Source of the DNA: an uncultured Erysipelotrichaceae bacterium
GTDB taxonomy: Bacteria > Bacillota_I > Bacilli_A > RF39 > UBA660
DNA length: 64,000 bases
NCBI GenBank assembly: GCA_902800945.1
Contig: CADCFX010000001.1
Location: 1-64,000, forward strand
Direction: 5' to 3'
Of the stretch, positions 12,071 to 25,765 are shown one piece after another. The notes under the pieces are model-generated. The model saw only the letters and a list, made by a program, of their open reading frames with translations. It ran no database searches and was not told where the DNA came from. The position numbers and the translations under genes are program-made. How positions within the stretch are numbered: the first letter of the stretch is position 1; the number at the start of each line of letters is the position of its first letter.

Positions 12071-12964
12071 TTAACCATTATTATTCTCATCATCTTCTAC
12101 TAAGTCTTGCCATCTTAATCTATTATCAATTTCTCCTACTTGTGTAGTTAAGTTAGTTACATTAGTCTATAAAGTATTAACATCACCAAGGACGCCTGAC
12201 ATCTGTACTTTTAATGTATTGACATTAGAGACAAGACCTGCATTAACGCCATCACCAAAAACGGCGTCATTTAAAGCTGATACATCAACAATAAGGCCAT
12301 CTGTTTCACCAGTTCCATCTTGTCCAAAAACTGCTTCTTCAACAGCTTCTAACCGAGCAGATGCATCAACAACGTCAATAACTGAATCATGATCTAAGAT
12401 CCAGTCAGCAATTTCTTTTAAGGTATCAAAATCTTGATCTGCGTTAGCAACGATCTTTGCAACTTCATTTGCAGCTATATCTCGGATAGAACCTACATCC
12501 CCAGCTCTTAAATTCAGAATTTCTCTTTCTACAGCAGCTGTAGGATTGCCCCATGTCGCGTCACCTCTTAAGTATAAATTTTGTTGTCCAGCTACAGGAA
12601 CAGGTACAAGACCTGAAGTACCATCAGTTGATTCTGTGGCTCCTGTCATAGGAGTTATAATTAAAGAGAGAACGGTTTCTATAGGCTTAGATTCCCATCG
12701 ATGGGTAAGTTCATTAAATACCAAAATTGCATTTGCCGGCAAGCCGTTCGAAATAAATACATCTTGTAAATCATTTAATGTACTTACGATATTTACAGTA
12801 CCGTCACTAATTAATTTTGGTCCTAAATATAATTTTCCTCTTTCCGCATTAGTTTCAGCAATAAAATATAAAGTATCTGTATCTTTAGTTTCTAATGCGG
12901 CCCAAGCTGCAGGAGTTCCACGTAAAAATTTTACATAACCATTTAATTCAGTTTTCCAAGCCAA
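12071..12964 (-). CDS. Tail fibre-associated protein with TTG start, 297 aa
   Basis: The only start that fits the ribosome binding site AAAGGAGGGTAAAATT is a TTG at 12962-12964 (protein starts (M)AWKTELNGYVKF). The stop is TAA, 14 bases or so before the next gene's ribosome binding site. One TAG (12167-12169) near the C-terminus is read through, adding about 31 residues. The first 40 residues (FLRGTPAAWAAL...DTLYFIAE...RGKLYLG) match the N-terminal segment seen in many fibre proteins, including the next gene (GTFYLTED..LYVG). The C-terminal half is a long alpha-helical coiled coil with hydrophobic heptads (VDASARLEAVEEAVFG, VSNVNTLKVQMSG). It looks like a trimeric fibre stalk; function is inferred. 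Confidence 0.8.
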
Positions 12965-13004
12965 AATTTTACCCTCCTTTTGCTTTTCTCTATATTATTT
13001 TAAA

Positions 13005-13057
13005 AAACAGCAAATAAAATTAAAATAGCTTGGCCTCATTAAAGAAACCAAGCTATT
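13005..13057 (-). terminator. Rho-independent terminator
   Basis: A 10-bp perfect stem (AATAGCTTGG / CCAAGCTATT) is followed on the minus strand by a T-rich run (ATTTTAATTTTATTTG). It sits directly after the TAA of the 1839-aa gene. Confidence 0.75.
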
Positions 13058-13062
13058 AAATA

Positions 13063-16000
13063 TTAAGGCTCTTCTTCCTCTTCTCCTTCAGGAACGGGAG
13101 GCCAGTTACTATCTAAATTTTCTAAAATTGTAGCTTTATCTGCATCAGAAATTACTGTATTAGGAATTGCAGTTAATAATGCAGTTACTAAATTCTCAAG
13201 TTGATTTACTCTTGAAGTTAAATCTTGAATTGTAATTTGAGTTGCAGGAATAATATTTTCTGGATCAGAATTATCTTCTTCGATATAAGTATATGTATCT
13301 GTTTTACTTACATAGTTTTCAGCTAAATCAGACACCTGATCTGAAGAAATCTCAATTGGTTCCCATACCTCTGTCACTATACCATCAGATTCACTTATTG
13401 AAGTTATAGTATAATTTTTACCAGAGTGTGCAGCATATTCAGGAGATTCGCTTCCTAAATATTCTTCTACATCAATCGCGCTATCTAATGCTTCAATAGC
13501 AGTAGTAATGGCTGTTCCTCTATCAGAAATTTCCTAATCAATTTTCTTTTCTAATTTTCCAAGAGCTACATTTAAAGTATCTGTTGCTGCTAAAGCACTC
13601 GCAGTAGAAGCAATTGAATATCCAGTAATTGCTAAAGTACCAACATTAGCTTTATTTTCAGTAAATGCACCATTACTATAAGTTAAACCTGTTACTAAAT
13701 CTCCAGTGCCATTAGTTAATGTAATATTAGGAATTGTAACTGTTTTTGTACTTAATGTTGTTACATGTCCTAAATTATCAATTCCAATAGTTGGAATATT
13801 AAATGTGGCATTAAATGCGGGTGTTTGATTACTATCAATAACTGTACTAACAGCTGTCCCGGCGCTAGCATGTCCAAAAGTAATGGAATCATTAGAAGCA
13901 CTTGCTGATAATGTAATCCATCTATTTCCTGGAATAAATGTTGTAGTATCATTATATGTTTCTGCTTCTAAAGTTACTGCCGCCGATTCACCTGTTGTTC
14001 CTGCTGATTCGGTAGATGCAGCATTTACTTTAATATTTCTCCAAGCATATGGTAAAGTATATTTATGCGCTTGAATTGCTGTAATATGTCCTGCATTGTC
14101 TTTAGTTATATCTTGAACAGTAAAATTACCAACACCATCAAGATTAGTATCATCTTTTGCTGTTTCTGTAATAGTATTTACTTTATGAGCAATAGCTAAT
14201 GTTTTACTATTAGAAGTATTATCTCCAGCTAATGTAATCCATGTATTTCCGGAATTAATTGTTAAAGTATCTTTACAATTTTCTGGAATAATAGCAGTTG
14301 TATTAGCCGTCATATCTGTAGTAGCACTATCTACTCCATTATGATTAATCTATTTCCAACTATAAGGTAAAGTATAAGTATGATTTTGATTAGCAGTTAT
14401 ATGACCAGCAATATCATTTGCGACATCTGTAGCAGTAAAAGTATCTCCAGAATTATTGTCATTAAAGTTTTTTGTTAAAGCTGTATCAGTAATGCTATGA
14501 ATTTCATGTGCAATGGTTAGAGTATCAGCAGTTGCATTTGAAGCAAGTCTAATCCATTTATCATGAGAATTAATAGTTAAAGTATCTTGAGTATTTTCAG
14601 CTACTATATCATCAGTGCCGGTTTCCATATTAGTTGTTTCAGATCCTACTCCATTATTTGAAATAGTTTTAAATCCATATGGCAAAGTAATTGTTAAAGT
14701 ATCATTTCCTACAACATGGCCCATTTCATCTACTATTGGAGTATATAATGGAATTTTATCAGTCGCAATTGTAGATGCATTACTTTCTCCAACTAAATCT
14801 CCATTTTTATTTAACCAATGTTGAGTACTATCCACTCCCTAAAAATTATGGTGAATAGTAACATTAGGATTACTTGGATCTCCATCTACACTAACAGTAA
14901 TCCATTGTTTAAATTGATTACTTAAACTAGATACTGTAGGATAAATATCTGCTTTAGTATAATCAATAAATTGATTAGCTGCTTTAGTTATTAAAGAATT
15001 ATCCTAGTTGTAATTAATAGCAGCACTTTGTAATCTACCATTATCATCAATAATAGTAATTTGTTGAGATCTCATTCTTCCAAATCTAGCAATTTTATCT
15101 TTAACTTGATTAATTACACCAGACACACTAGAATTATCACGAGTTAAATTATCTCCTAATTCAAGTTTCTATACCATTTTAAGAATCATACCATTTAAAG
15201 TAGAAACATCTCTAGCATAAGTATCTAATGGTTTTAATTCCCAACGATCAGTTCTTCGAGCAAGAGTAATATTAGAAGGAACACTTTTAGCGTCTACATT
15301 CCATTCCATTCCTCGTTCTAATTTACTACTTTGATCTACAGTAGTATCTGAATAAATATATAAAGCATCTTTTTTATAAATCGTTCCAGATGTTGGTTTT
15401 AAATCAGTTTCAATAACTTGCCATTGATCTTCTTGATCACTATCTTGATAATATTTTCCTTTTTCATAATAAGTAACTCCGGTTTGAGGTCCTGTTACAT
15501 TATTAATTAAATAATAATTAAAATCATCATTTTTAAGCGGTGAAGTGTCTAAAATATAACTTCCATCTCTTTCATAATGATATTTATCTGCTTCATAAAA
15601 ATTATTAACAGCTTCAAGACGATTATTAACATTGCTTGGATCGTTATTTGCTCGAACAACAGCTTCTCCAATAGGCAAATAATTTGGAGAATGATTTTGT
15701 TCACCATATTCTGACCATTCACCAAAAGTATAAATATTTTTACTTGCTAATTCTTCAGCATGATCTTGGATATATGCTCTATCTAAAGCTAAATAACTAA
15801 TTATAGTATCATCTTGTAAATCGTAATTTCTTATAAAATAAGTATTATCTTGATAAATACACAGCTCTCCTTTTCTTACAAAAGTACTTGTATCAATTTG
15901 AACTTGTGTAGTATCTGTAACTTTTCTATATGTACTATTTTTAGCAAAATAACTTAAATCAGAATCAAAAGAACCAATATATAAAGTATATGTGCCAGGC

Positions 16001-18582
16001 TAATCAGGATCTTCTACATAATAAGCCCCGCTAATAAATGTTGAAGCATTTAAAGTAATAGGAGTATAATATGTATTTTCTACATAAAGACCTTCATCAC
16101 CATCTTCATTTTTAAATTCTTTTGTCTTTTTAATGGTGTAATATTTATCATCTCTTGCTCCAGTCATATCTGCATATGGAGAAGTATCTAATACAAAATT
16201 TCCATTTGTATCTTGATAATAATATATATATGGAATATATACACCTTTAAAGTTTTGTCCTTTAATATTTATTAAAGAATCATGTTTAATTTTCCAATAT
16301 CCTCCAGTGTGTGCTGTAGGATGAGCTTCTCTATCTAATAAAAATCCTGCTGCAGTTTGATAAAAATAAGTATCTGATTCATAATTATCTCCCAATTGGA
16401 GAGGAGTAACTGTAATTTTATAATAATTTCGTCCACTTTGATATTCTGGATTCCATACATAATCAGCCATTGTATCATCATCTGCAGACTAAGCATTATC
16501 AGCTTTATACCATCTAAAACCTTGATATGGGAAATCTACTAAATTTGAAACAGGAATATAAATCGTTTTTACTGTTTTATAATAATATGTTTCACCAGGT
16601 ACATATGTTGTAGCTACTACATATTGTCCATTAACAAGACGATAATATAATCCAGTATTAATTTTTTCCTAATTCATTTCTTCAGTCGGATCAACAGCTT
16701 CATAATTATATACTGATGAATCCTACCCTTCAATTGCAGTATAATCATATGTCAAATGTTTACGAACATAAGACTAACGATCAGTATTATAATAAATAAC
16801 ATTATTATCTAATTCTGCAATATTACCTAATTGTGCTTCTGTTCTTGGAGCAATTATCATTCCAAATAAATCATGAGCAGTATTAATACAACCGGCTAAT
16901 GTGTTTACAGCTTTCTTATCATATTGAGTTCCATAAGTACCTCGCAAACGAAGTCCACGAAGCCCTAAACCTCCATTAGCGTCTTCCCATTCAATATCTA
17001 AGTTACGTCTATTTTTCTATTTAATTACATTATTAGTATCACGACCACCATAAACTATATCCCAAACTTGAGAAATAGTATTGCCAATACTTGGTAACAT
17101 AATAGAAATTTCTTGAGTATCAACTTGAGATTGTTGATCTACAGTACCGTCATGTTTATTATATGTGTTACCACTTAATCCAGTTGGAGTAATTCTAATT
17201 TGATCTCGATTTACCCAATTAGATCTGGCAACATTTTGATCATATCTATTATATCCAAGAGAAACAGTCTCTGGATCAATTAAATCACTACTATATGCAA
17301 TTTTACTTGCATTAAAACCTGCTTTATTATAATAAATAGCTGCTGGGATGGTTTCTGATGAATCTGTTTGCCATTTACGAGTTTCTTCACTATAATAAAG
17401 TGTTTTTCTATTTTCATCATTTTCAGATAAAAGATTTTCAAAAGTTTGACGCCAAGTAGTGCGTTCATCGGAAGGATAATAAATTTTATCTTCTTCTGGA
17501 TCACGTAATAATGTAATTCCAAAAGCGCCCTAAGAAGATAAATTATTATCAGCATCTAAGTATAACTAACCTGAAGAATCTATTGCCGGTCCGGTTAATA
17601 CGTTACTTGCCGCTTTAGTTCTAAAACCCCATTGTGGTTGCCAATGTAAATTATAATAAACGTTAGTTGAATCTGATCCCCAGTGAGGGTTAATTGGTAA
17701 TAACGTTGGTGCATCTGCCGTAACACCAAATGTTGGTACTACAGTATTTAATTCTGCTACCATTACATACTTTTCTGTACCATTAGAATAAACCTTTTGC
17801 CATACTGTAGAATCATAACCACGAGAAGTTCTATAGTTAGTTTTATCATTATCAAAATTAACTTGATAATTATTTCTTGCAATAACTTTACTTAAATTTG
17901 GAAATGTATTATCTCCTTCAGAAAAAGTTGTATCAAGAATATTCCAAAATTCGCCTTCAGTATTATATGTATAATAACGACCCGGTAAAACTACCGCATA
18001 TTTATAAAGAGTAGTTGCATCAAAACCTTCCATTGTATCTAATGCAGCAACTTCATTCGCGATATGAGCATGAGGTAAAGTTAACATAATTTCTTCATCA
18101 CTCATATTAGAAAGATCTTCAACACTTCCTATATAAGCAATTCTTTGTGCAAATTCTGTAAAAGTAACTATTTCATAGCGCCCATTTTTATTTAGTTTAA
18201 TAAAAAATATATCGCTATTTAAAAGAGTAAAAGAATGCCCAACCTCTAAATAAATAGTAGGTGTGGTTAATGCTGTATCGTCTGCTTTAATTACAGTATT
18301 ACCATTTACATTTTCAAAATATAAATATGGATAACCTGAATCTGGATTATGATAATTAATACTTGTATATAATTTTGGTTTACCATTTTTAGCAGTTACA
18401 CGATACCAAGGTTTATTATACGCTGTCGCATCTAAATCTGTATCATATTCAACTAAAACATATCTTCCTGCATAAATACCATCAGAAAGAGTATTTAAAT
18501 CCATTTCATATCTGCTTGGATAAACTCTATCAAATTGGAATGTAGTACGTGATGTATTTGTTATATTTCCATAAAAACCCAT
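13063..18582 (-). CDS. Giant tail fibre/tip protein, 1839 aa
   Basis: Start chosen at ATG 18580-18582 because GGAGGAATAATGTT precedes it and overlaps the end of the upstream gene. Thirteen or so in-frame TAGs (for example 13534, 14350, 14839, 15004, 15169, 16000, 17530, 17566) are read through, always in one frame, to a TAA at 13063. The N-terminus (MGFYGNITNTSRTTFQFDRV) begins a region of many short Tyr-rich turns (YY, YYY, followed by K/T/V and acidic residues). Residues about 1245-1610 consist of repeated 70-80-residue beta modules, each with THNTIT/HAGHITA-like and PYxWK/PYGFK elements. A short coiled coil (LTSRVNQLENLVTALL, near 1785) and an acidic tail end the protein. It is most likely a long trimeric fibre or tail-tip appendage. 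Confidence 0.85.
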
Positions 18583-18586
18583 AACA

Positions 18587-18955
18587 TTATTCCTCCATTC
18601 CTTCATAAATTACATCTACAATTAATGACGCATTTGAATTATTATTAATAGCTCTCATCGAATTTACATCAAATTGTAGATTTGTAATCTCAGTTTGTCC
18701 ATTAAGATCTAATTCATAAATACCTGTTATTCCAATAATAATAGGTTCAATTCCTGAATTTAGATAAAATCTAGTCCCAGGCAAACTTTGAACACCAAGT
18801 TGCAATATTGGAAAACAAGAGGCAAAAACTTCACCACTAACATAATTCTGGTAGCTTACTGGCTCATTAGCTGAAGCCGCAGAAGATATATTGGTGGGCT
18901 AGTTGTTTGAATGACCTTCGCCATAATAGCGAAATTGTTTAATCTTTTTTGCCAT
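18587..18955 (-). CDS. Small tail-tip structural protein, 122 aa
   Basis: ATG start (18953-18955) with AAGGAGGATAAGGAGTAA; TAA stop that ends just before the next gene's ATG, so translation is probably coupled. One TAG (18899-18901) falls at residue 19. The N-terminus MAKKIKQFRYYGEG is basic. The rest is beta-rich (GTRFYLNSGIEPIIIG, IYELDLNGQTEITNLQFD), without membrane or catalytic motifs. Small proteins of this kind lie between baseplate and fibre genes in Firmicutes siphophages. A fibre adaptor is a reasonable inference; I do not recognise a named family. Confidence 0.72.
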
Positions 18956-18971
18956 TTACTCCTTATCCTCC

Positions 18972-21900
18972 TTAATAAATTTTATCAACTGCTTTTGTTG
19001 CAGTAATATTCATAGTACCATTATAAGATAATTGATAGCTTATTCTTTGAACTATATATTCTCCATTAATTCCACTTTCTAAATCTGTAACAAATATTCT
19101 CGTATTTGGCTCAAGATAATAAATTGGAATTGCTGTAATACTAATACTTTCTGCACAAATAGCATATTGATATAATAATGTATTTAATTTATCCTTACAA
19201 CTTTGTCCTTGCGCACTAATTGTAAATAAATGATTTATATTATTGTTTAATGAAATAAAAGTATATCCTTTTTGAGTTTCTTTTAAATCTGCTTTTTCGG
19301 CATCTGTATTCACAAAAATTACATTTGGAGTTTCTCTATAATATACGGCTTTTATATCAGTATTATTCTCTGCTTTTGGCCGATCTCCAATCATTGGTAT
19401 AGAATATTTCTATAAATCTCCATCTGTATCTAAAAAATCAAACCAAAAATTCATCTTTTCTGGCATTTCAAAAATTGCTCTTGCCCAATATGGATAAGTA
19501 TCTTTTGCTCCATAATATTCTGTTAAAGTTTTAGTGTAATAAACTCTTCCAGAAGCGGCACTTTGATATATATAATCTTTATTTGTCCCACTGTAATTAT
19601 TTTTTCCTTGAATTGGTAAAAAATAATTCTTTTTATTATTTATAAAATCTGATTCAGCTAACTATTTTTTAGCACGCCAATTTCCATATAAATCTTGATA
19701 ATAATAAACTGCATTAGCGTTATATTTCTAACCTTCTTGATTTTTAAACCAATAATATTTAGAGCCTTCTTTTTCATATTTACTTTTAGTTGGGGAGGCA
19801 ACATTAAAAGTTCCTAAATATTCAGGGTCATATAATTCTCGCCAAAAAGATATTATATCTGTATAATACTATTCATAACCTGTTACTCCAGTAGGATAAT
19901 AAGAAAGATTATTTTGAATAAATCTTTCTAAATAACTTGTGTATGTATAATAAGTTAAATTAGCATTATATCTCATAGGAGTTGCATTACCATTAGCATC
20001 ATATGTAATACAAGGTTTATATTCCATTTGTTCTTGACGATAAAAATAAATTCCTTTATTAATTTCTTTTTGAGAAAGAGTACTCGTAACTTTTGTATAA
20101 GATTTATTAGAACTATTATAAGTATAATAAGTCTAATCTTCATCATAAGTATAAGCTTTTAGATATTTATATGTTGAATAAAAATATTCTCCATTATTTA
20201 ATTTTTCTTGATTCATACTTTCTGTTACACGTTCATAACAATTAATATCGTTCATACTATAATGCATATAATCCCAAGCCATACGATAAATAATTTCTCT
20301 CCAATCTACTACTTTATTTGCTTCAGCAGCAATAGTAGTATAAATTCGATCATATTCTTCAGTAATAACAGCTTCTGGTAACTAAGGTTTATAGAAATAT
20401 GAATGATATTCTTTTCCCTACTATGCAAAATAAGCATATTCATTTACAAAATATTGATAAGCGTGTGAACAAGATGGATTATGACCTACATAATATAATT
20501 TATTATCAACAATATCAAATAGAAAAATCTATGAATTTGGATTCCATGCTACACCACTTCCTGGAAATAAACTTTTTACATCTAATGTAGTAGTAGAAGT
20601 CCTATATAAATTCATATTTCCTTCTGGATAATGTCCAGTTAATTGTTTATAATATTCTGCCCAATCTAAAATATCCCACCAATCATCACTAAGTTTTGGC
20701 GTTCCATCAGCATTTTTTGGCATTTCTTGTTTTGCCCAAACGTTAATACGTTGATTCAATTCTCTTTGAGCTAATTCAGCAGCAATATCTCGTATTATTT
20801 CATCGGGTAATGGTTCAGTAGTCCATATAATTCCATTATAATCTCTATAATAAGTAGGTTTTTTATCTATAGCATATCTAATATGCACAGGAACAGTTTG
20901 TCCAGACTATAATGTTTTTTCTCCAAAAATAGAATAATCATTTTTAACATTTAAAAGATCTGGAGAATTTGTAAAAGCTGTAACTAAATTACTATTTTCA
21001 AATGAATAACTAATAGATGAAGTATAAGCTGCACTTTCACCATGTTCTTTGTCAGCTTCATCCCATCCTTGTTCAAGATTATTCCAACTTACATTAATAT
21101 AAGTAGGTTTTCTCTGCCAAATAAATTGTCCATCTAAATTATAAAAATATTCATAATCTCCCAACATATTTTTAATTTTATCTAAACAGCAAGAAGTAAA
21201 AGCTTCGCCCACATTTCCAATCAAATCTCCTGCATATGTTAATGTTGTTAATCTATATCCTACAACATCACCATATTCTGCTTTTATAATTGTATAATAT
21301 AAAGATCCACCAACTTCTGCCGCTGTTCGATATAATTTTGTAGGAGAATAATTATTTTTATTTTTAAATACTTTTTCATAATAAATTTCATTTGAATCAA
21401 AATCGCCAGTAGCAAATTCAAATTCATTTAAATCATTATCATAATAATAATAAGTATTTTTCTTATAAGTAGATGCGGTTAAATTTCTTTTTTCATAAGA
21501 AAATTGCTATTCAAAATTAAGATCAATCCTATGATCTAATTGTTCATTTGTTAAAGCAGAAACTTTAATCTATTGATTAGCTGTTAAATAATAAGTAGTA
21601 TCTCCATTTAGCGTTTGGTTTGTAATTTCTCCAGTAGTAGATTCAACAGCTAAATAAAGAGGTGTTGTTCCACGATACTCCATTAATTCTAGCGCCGCTT
21701 CATCTAAATCATTAATAATAATATTATGATAAGGTTCGCGGGCATATTCATGAACTCCCTCTCGAATTATATCTTTAATTAATAATTTATTCTTTACATA
21801 ACTTCCATCTTCAGTAATAATTGTCTCTTGACCAAAATCTACAGAAATAGCAGTTAAACTACCTCCCAAATCTCCATTTAAAAGACACATTTTATCTTTT

Positions 21901-22286
21901 CCTGAAATAGAAACTGTCCAAGAATTTACGGCTTGAGAAGTATTAAAAGAAGTAATAATATAAGTCCCCTAATTGAACCAAATTATTTCTGGATAATCTT
22001 CATTAATTCTATTTTTTAAACCTATATATACTTTAAATTTACTTTTAATACCCCAATAATATTCATGTATATTTAATTCATTCGCAACTAAAGATAATGA
22101 GCAAGTGCGGCGAACGGCAGATGTCCCATCAATATTGATAGAACCAGATGTCACTTGCCCAAGAATTTCTTCAAGAGGATTTTCATCAAAATCCATAGCA
22201 ATTAATTTAACAGAAACGACTCTATTTCTATCATTATCTAATTGTTTAAGAAATTCTTTATCTAATAAATAATTCTTATTAGTCAT
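18972..22286 (-). CDS. Large tail-tip/baseplate protein, 1104 aa
   Basis: Start at ATG 22284-22286, overlapping the stop of the preceding gene by 8 bases (GATGACTAAT); GGAGG lies about 12 bases upstream. Ends at TAA. About 13 in-frame TAGs are read through, including a tandem TAG-TAG at 20418-20423. Residues 1-150 (DENPLEEILGQVTSGSINI, GTSAVRRTCSLSL, FKVYIGLKN) form a beta-rich tail-hub-like domain of the type found in baseplate proteins of Clostridium-type phages (resembling the DUF5048 group). The long middle part is extremely Tyr-rich, with dozens of YY/YYY turns and few hydrophobic blocks. The last 130 residues (YYLEPNTRIFVTDLESG...YIVQRISYQL) look like a hub or Tal-like closing domain. 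Role in the tail tip is inferred from position and architecture. Confidence 0.82.
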
Positions 22287-25200
22287 CTATTCCGTTCGCC
22301 TCCTTATATTGTTCTATTGCATTATCTAATGCTAACATATAAGCTTCATAACTTGATATAACAGAAGCTTTTTTATTTGCTAAATTCCTATAATATGATG
22401 TAAAATTAGAATCTGCCGCCAAATAAGCATTCATATTAGCTACAGAAGGCTTTGGATTATCTATATAGCTTTTTAAATTTACAAAATCATTATAATTAAC
22501 GGCAATTCGTCCAGTAGCTATTTTTGGAATATAACCATCTATATAATATTTATATGCATCAGTAGGATAATTTCTACGTCCATCTCTCGCCATTAAATAA
22601 CTAGCTAATGCTCGTTCATAACCAAGTCTTTTAGCATAAGTAACATCATCATTTAAACCATATTCACTATCAAAAGAATAACCCGCAATTTGTTGAGAAT
22701 AACTAAATTCTCCTATAACTCCACTATGTAAAATGATTGATTTTATATCAGAAGTTACATAAGTATCCCATGTTTGAATTTCAGAAATATCAATAACTTC
22801 ACCATCAATAATAAATTGAAATACTTCATCTGTAGTTTTAATTAAAGAACCTGTATAAGGATCAAATAAATACCCAATATAAGGAGCAAAAGTATCCATA
22901 TTTTTATCAATATAATATCCTTCAAAAGTATATGGTTTATAATCTTTATAAATCCAAGAAGCATCATAATGAAATTCTTGATCTTCTCCAGAAGGATTAG
23001 TTATGATATAATTTATAACTTCTTCTCGATAATCCTAACGCGGCATCCTTAATTGGTACAACGGTAATAAAAAAGGAGGCTAATCATCATCAGCATATTT
23101 TTTCATTACTATTGGTTCATTCTAATCTATTGCATCAATAGTTTTATTTAAAAAAGTATTCTATATAGTATTGACTATCTAAGTAAAAGAAGTACTTCCT
23201 ACCCAAGAAGGACTTAAAAACGCGTCTATAACAGGTCTTTTTGTGACTCTAATATAATTCATTTTTAAAATAGATTTTTTTGTATCTTGTAAAAATTCAA
23301 ATACATTATCAATTAATCGAGTTCCATCAATTTGACCTTTATTATTATAAGTATTAACTGTTTTATAATAAGATGTCCCAATAATTTGTCTAATTGGAAT
23401 ATCTTCAATAGTAATTTCATCAATTGTTCCAAAAATACTCGAAGCTTCTGCATCAAAGCTATAAGTAATTAAACCTTGATTACTATTACCTGCATAATAA
23501 AAATCAATTTGAGTAAAAGGATCTGCTTCATTAGAAACTCTATAAGAACCAGTTGCCCCAATAGTAATTTCTTCTCCATCAATACGAATCTTATCTCCTG
23601 GTAGCATATCTTCTACAAAAACTTCTGGGATAGCTATCCCACTTACTAAAGTATACCATCCGCCAGTTTTATTGGTTTGAGTTTTAAAAGCTTCAACAGC
23701 AGCATTGTATTTAGCTCTTCCTTCTTCTTTATAATAAGTTTCATTTTCATTAAAATCTCCAGTTGATAAAATATAATTTCCCATATAATTTTTAATGTAA
23801 TACTAATTCTTTTTATAAGTTGCTGCAGTTAATATAATAGGCACATAATTATTTGATTTTTTAATATTTGCCCACTCTTCTTCATCTCCTATTTCTATAA
23901 TAGAATAACCAGCAAGAGTAAATAATTCATTATCTATAACTTCAGCAATTGATTTAGTCGCCCATCTTCGCTAATAAGTAATTTTCTTTAACTAATCTGA
24001 AATATTATATTTAGCTAAATTTTCTAAAGTATGTTCACCAATTTCATAAGCCTAACAAGAAAAAGAATGAAGCATACGCCCAACAGTATCATTCGGAGAT
24101 AAACTTACACTCATTAAACGTACTAAATAATTTCCTTCTCCTGGAGATCTAAAAGATTTAGGTTTTCCATCATTTAACCATTCCAAAACTTTTAATTTAA
24201 AAATACGTTCAGCGGCAATATTTTCCGGAGTTAAGTTTGTAGTAGTATTAAATTTCTTTTCTTTACGTCCCCAAGAAACAACGCTATCTCCATGAGAAGA
24301 ATCAGATTCAACTGTCTAAATACCTAATTCAGCTTTAGTTAAAAATAACTCCTACTCATCCGATAAATAAGAAATTAAACCTGAAATAGGAAATTCTTTA
24401 TAATAAACATGACTGTTTCTTGTAATAAAAGGATATTGATGCCCGATAGTATTTGTTTTACTTTCTTCAATATCAGTTTTAAAACTTGATATTTTTGGAT
24501 TATAACGAATTTTTAATTGACGTTCACCATCATATAAGAAAGCATCCTCAAAATCACAAAAAACATCATTTGAAACTATTCGATTGGAATAAATTCCATT
24601 TTCATTATGTTGTTGAATACTATAACGATAAGTTAATCCCTATTCAACAGTACAATCTTTTAAAGACCATTTTGAAGGCTCAATAGATTGTAAATTAAAA
24701 TCTTGAATCTATTCCCAAATCCAATTATTAGCATTATCACAACGTCCAATAGAAAAACTACCAGAAATTACTGGATCTTCATCATCTTGAATAGTTAATA
24801 AAACATAACCATTATTAAAATCCATTGTTGCCTTTAATACTATATTAACTTCTGGATTAATAGATCTTCTTTGAATAATACGATATTTCTATGAAGATAC
24901 TTTCATTCCATTTATAGAAGTTGCTGTAAATTGAATATAATAAGATTTGTCTAATTCAAGATCTCTTGTAAATTTAAAGTCTTCTTTTCCTTCATATCTT
25001 AAATCATCTGCGGTATTATCATGCAATATTTCCTCACTTTGTACATAAACATTATTATTACTATCATAAATAGTAAAATGACTAGAATACATTTTTTCAG
25101 TAGTATCACCAAGCTCTTGGCTATATACTCCAGTATAACTATAGTTATGAGTATTAATATGTCCAAAAGCCAAACCATCTATAATTACTTTTGGTTTAGT

Positions 25201-25548
25201 TGTATATTTAATAACACCTACAGTTGAATAATAACCTACTTCATCATGTTCATCTATATATGCAATCTATATTTTATAAAAGCTTCCTAATGTAAATGCC
25301 TTTTTTGCTGCTAATGTTTTTACGTCAAAAACTGCTTCCATTCGTGAAGTTGCATCATATGAACTTGATCGAACAACTCCTTTCAATGTGCCGTTAAGTG
25401 ATTTAATTTTTAGCATAATGCCTTTAATTTCTGAGACACCCACTGCTTTATTCATAGAAAAGGGGACCTTTATCTTGGTCCCCTAGTTTGCATCACTATA
25501 AAAGGCAGGAATTGTTCCATTTATATAAGGTGGATACAATTTTGCCAT
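22279..25548 (-). CDS. Large tail-tip protein, 1089 aa
   Basis: ATG at 25546-25548 behind GGAGGGATAATAAAAA; TAA at 22279-22281, overlapping the next gene's start. About 16 TAGs are in frame, e.g. 25483, 25267, 24889, 23179 and 23035. The N-terminus (MAKLYPPYINGTIPAFY) leads into beta-sandwich-like modules; LELDKSYYIQFTATSING resembles a fibronectin type III strand pattern. A central segment (EFPISGLISYLSDEQE) and a later SFSCQAYEIGE segment match a large protein that follows the tape-measure region in many Clostridia phages. No enzymatic motif is evident. I infer a structural hub or baseplate component that links the tail tube end to the fibres. Confidence 0.82.
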
Positions 25549-25554
25549 TTTTTA

Positions 25555-25761
25555 TTATCCCTCCACAACTTCTGCGTCAGCTGTTTCAGAAGCAGAGCCT
25601 TCAGGTTGCACAGAAAGGCCAGCTTCTTTTGCGCCTTCTTGAATAATTTGCTGCAATGCTTTAATACATTCAGCCATAATCATTGTGTCTTCTCCACGAG
25701 TAGAAATAAGAAGAAGAGTATTATAAAGTTGTGTTAAATTTGTAACTTGTTTTTCTGACAT
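25555..25761 (-). CDS. Small protein in tail module, 68 aa
   Basis: The start is the ATG at 25759-25761: AAAGGAGGACTAATACT lies just upstream, inside the 3' end of the preceding gene. An in-frame ATG 24 bases further upstream lacks a ribosome binding site. The protein is 68 residues, mostly one amphipathic helix pair (TNLTQLYNTLLLISTRGE, MIMAECIKALQQIIQEG) with an acidic tail, no TAG, TAA stop. Small helical proteins in this place may be tail chaperones or tip accessories. I do not recognise it. Confidence 0.68.
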   Translation of the reverse strand: MSEKQVTNLTQLYNTLLLISTRGEDTMIMAECIKALQQIIQEGAKEAGLSVQPEGSASETADAEVVEG

Positions 25762-25765
25762 AGTA

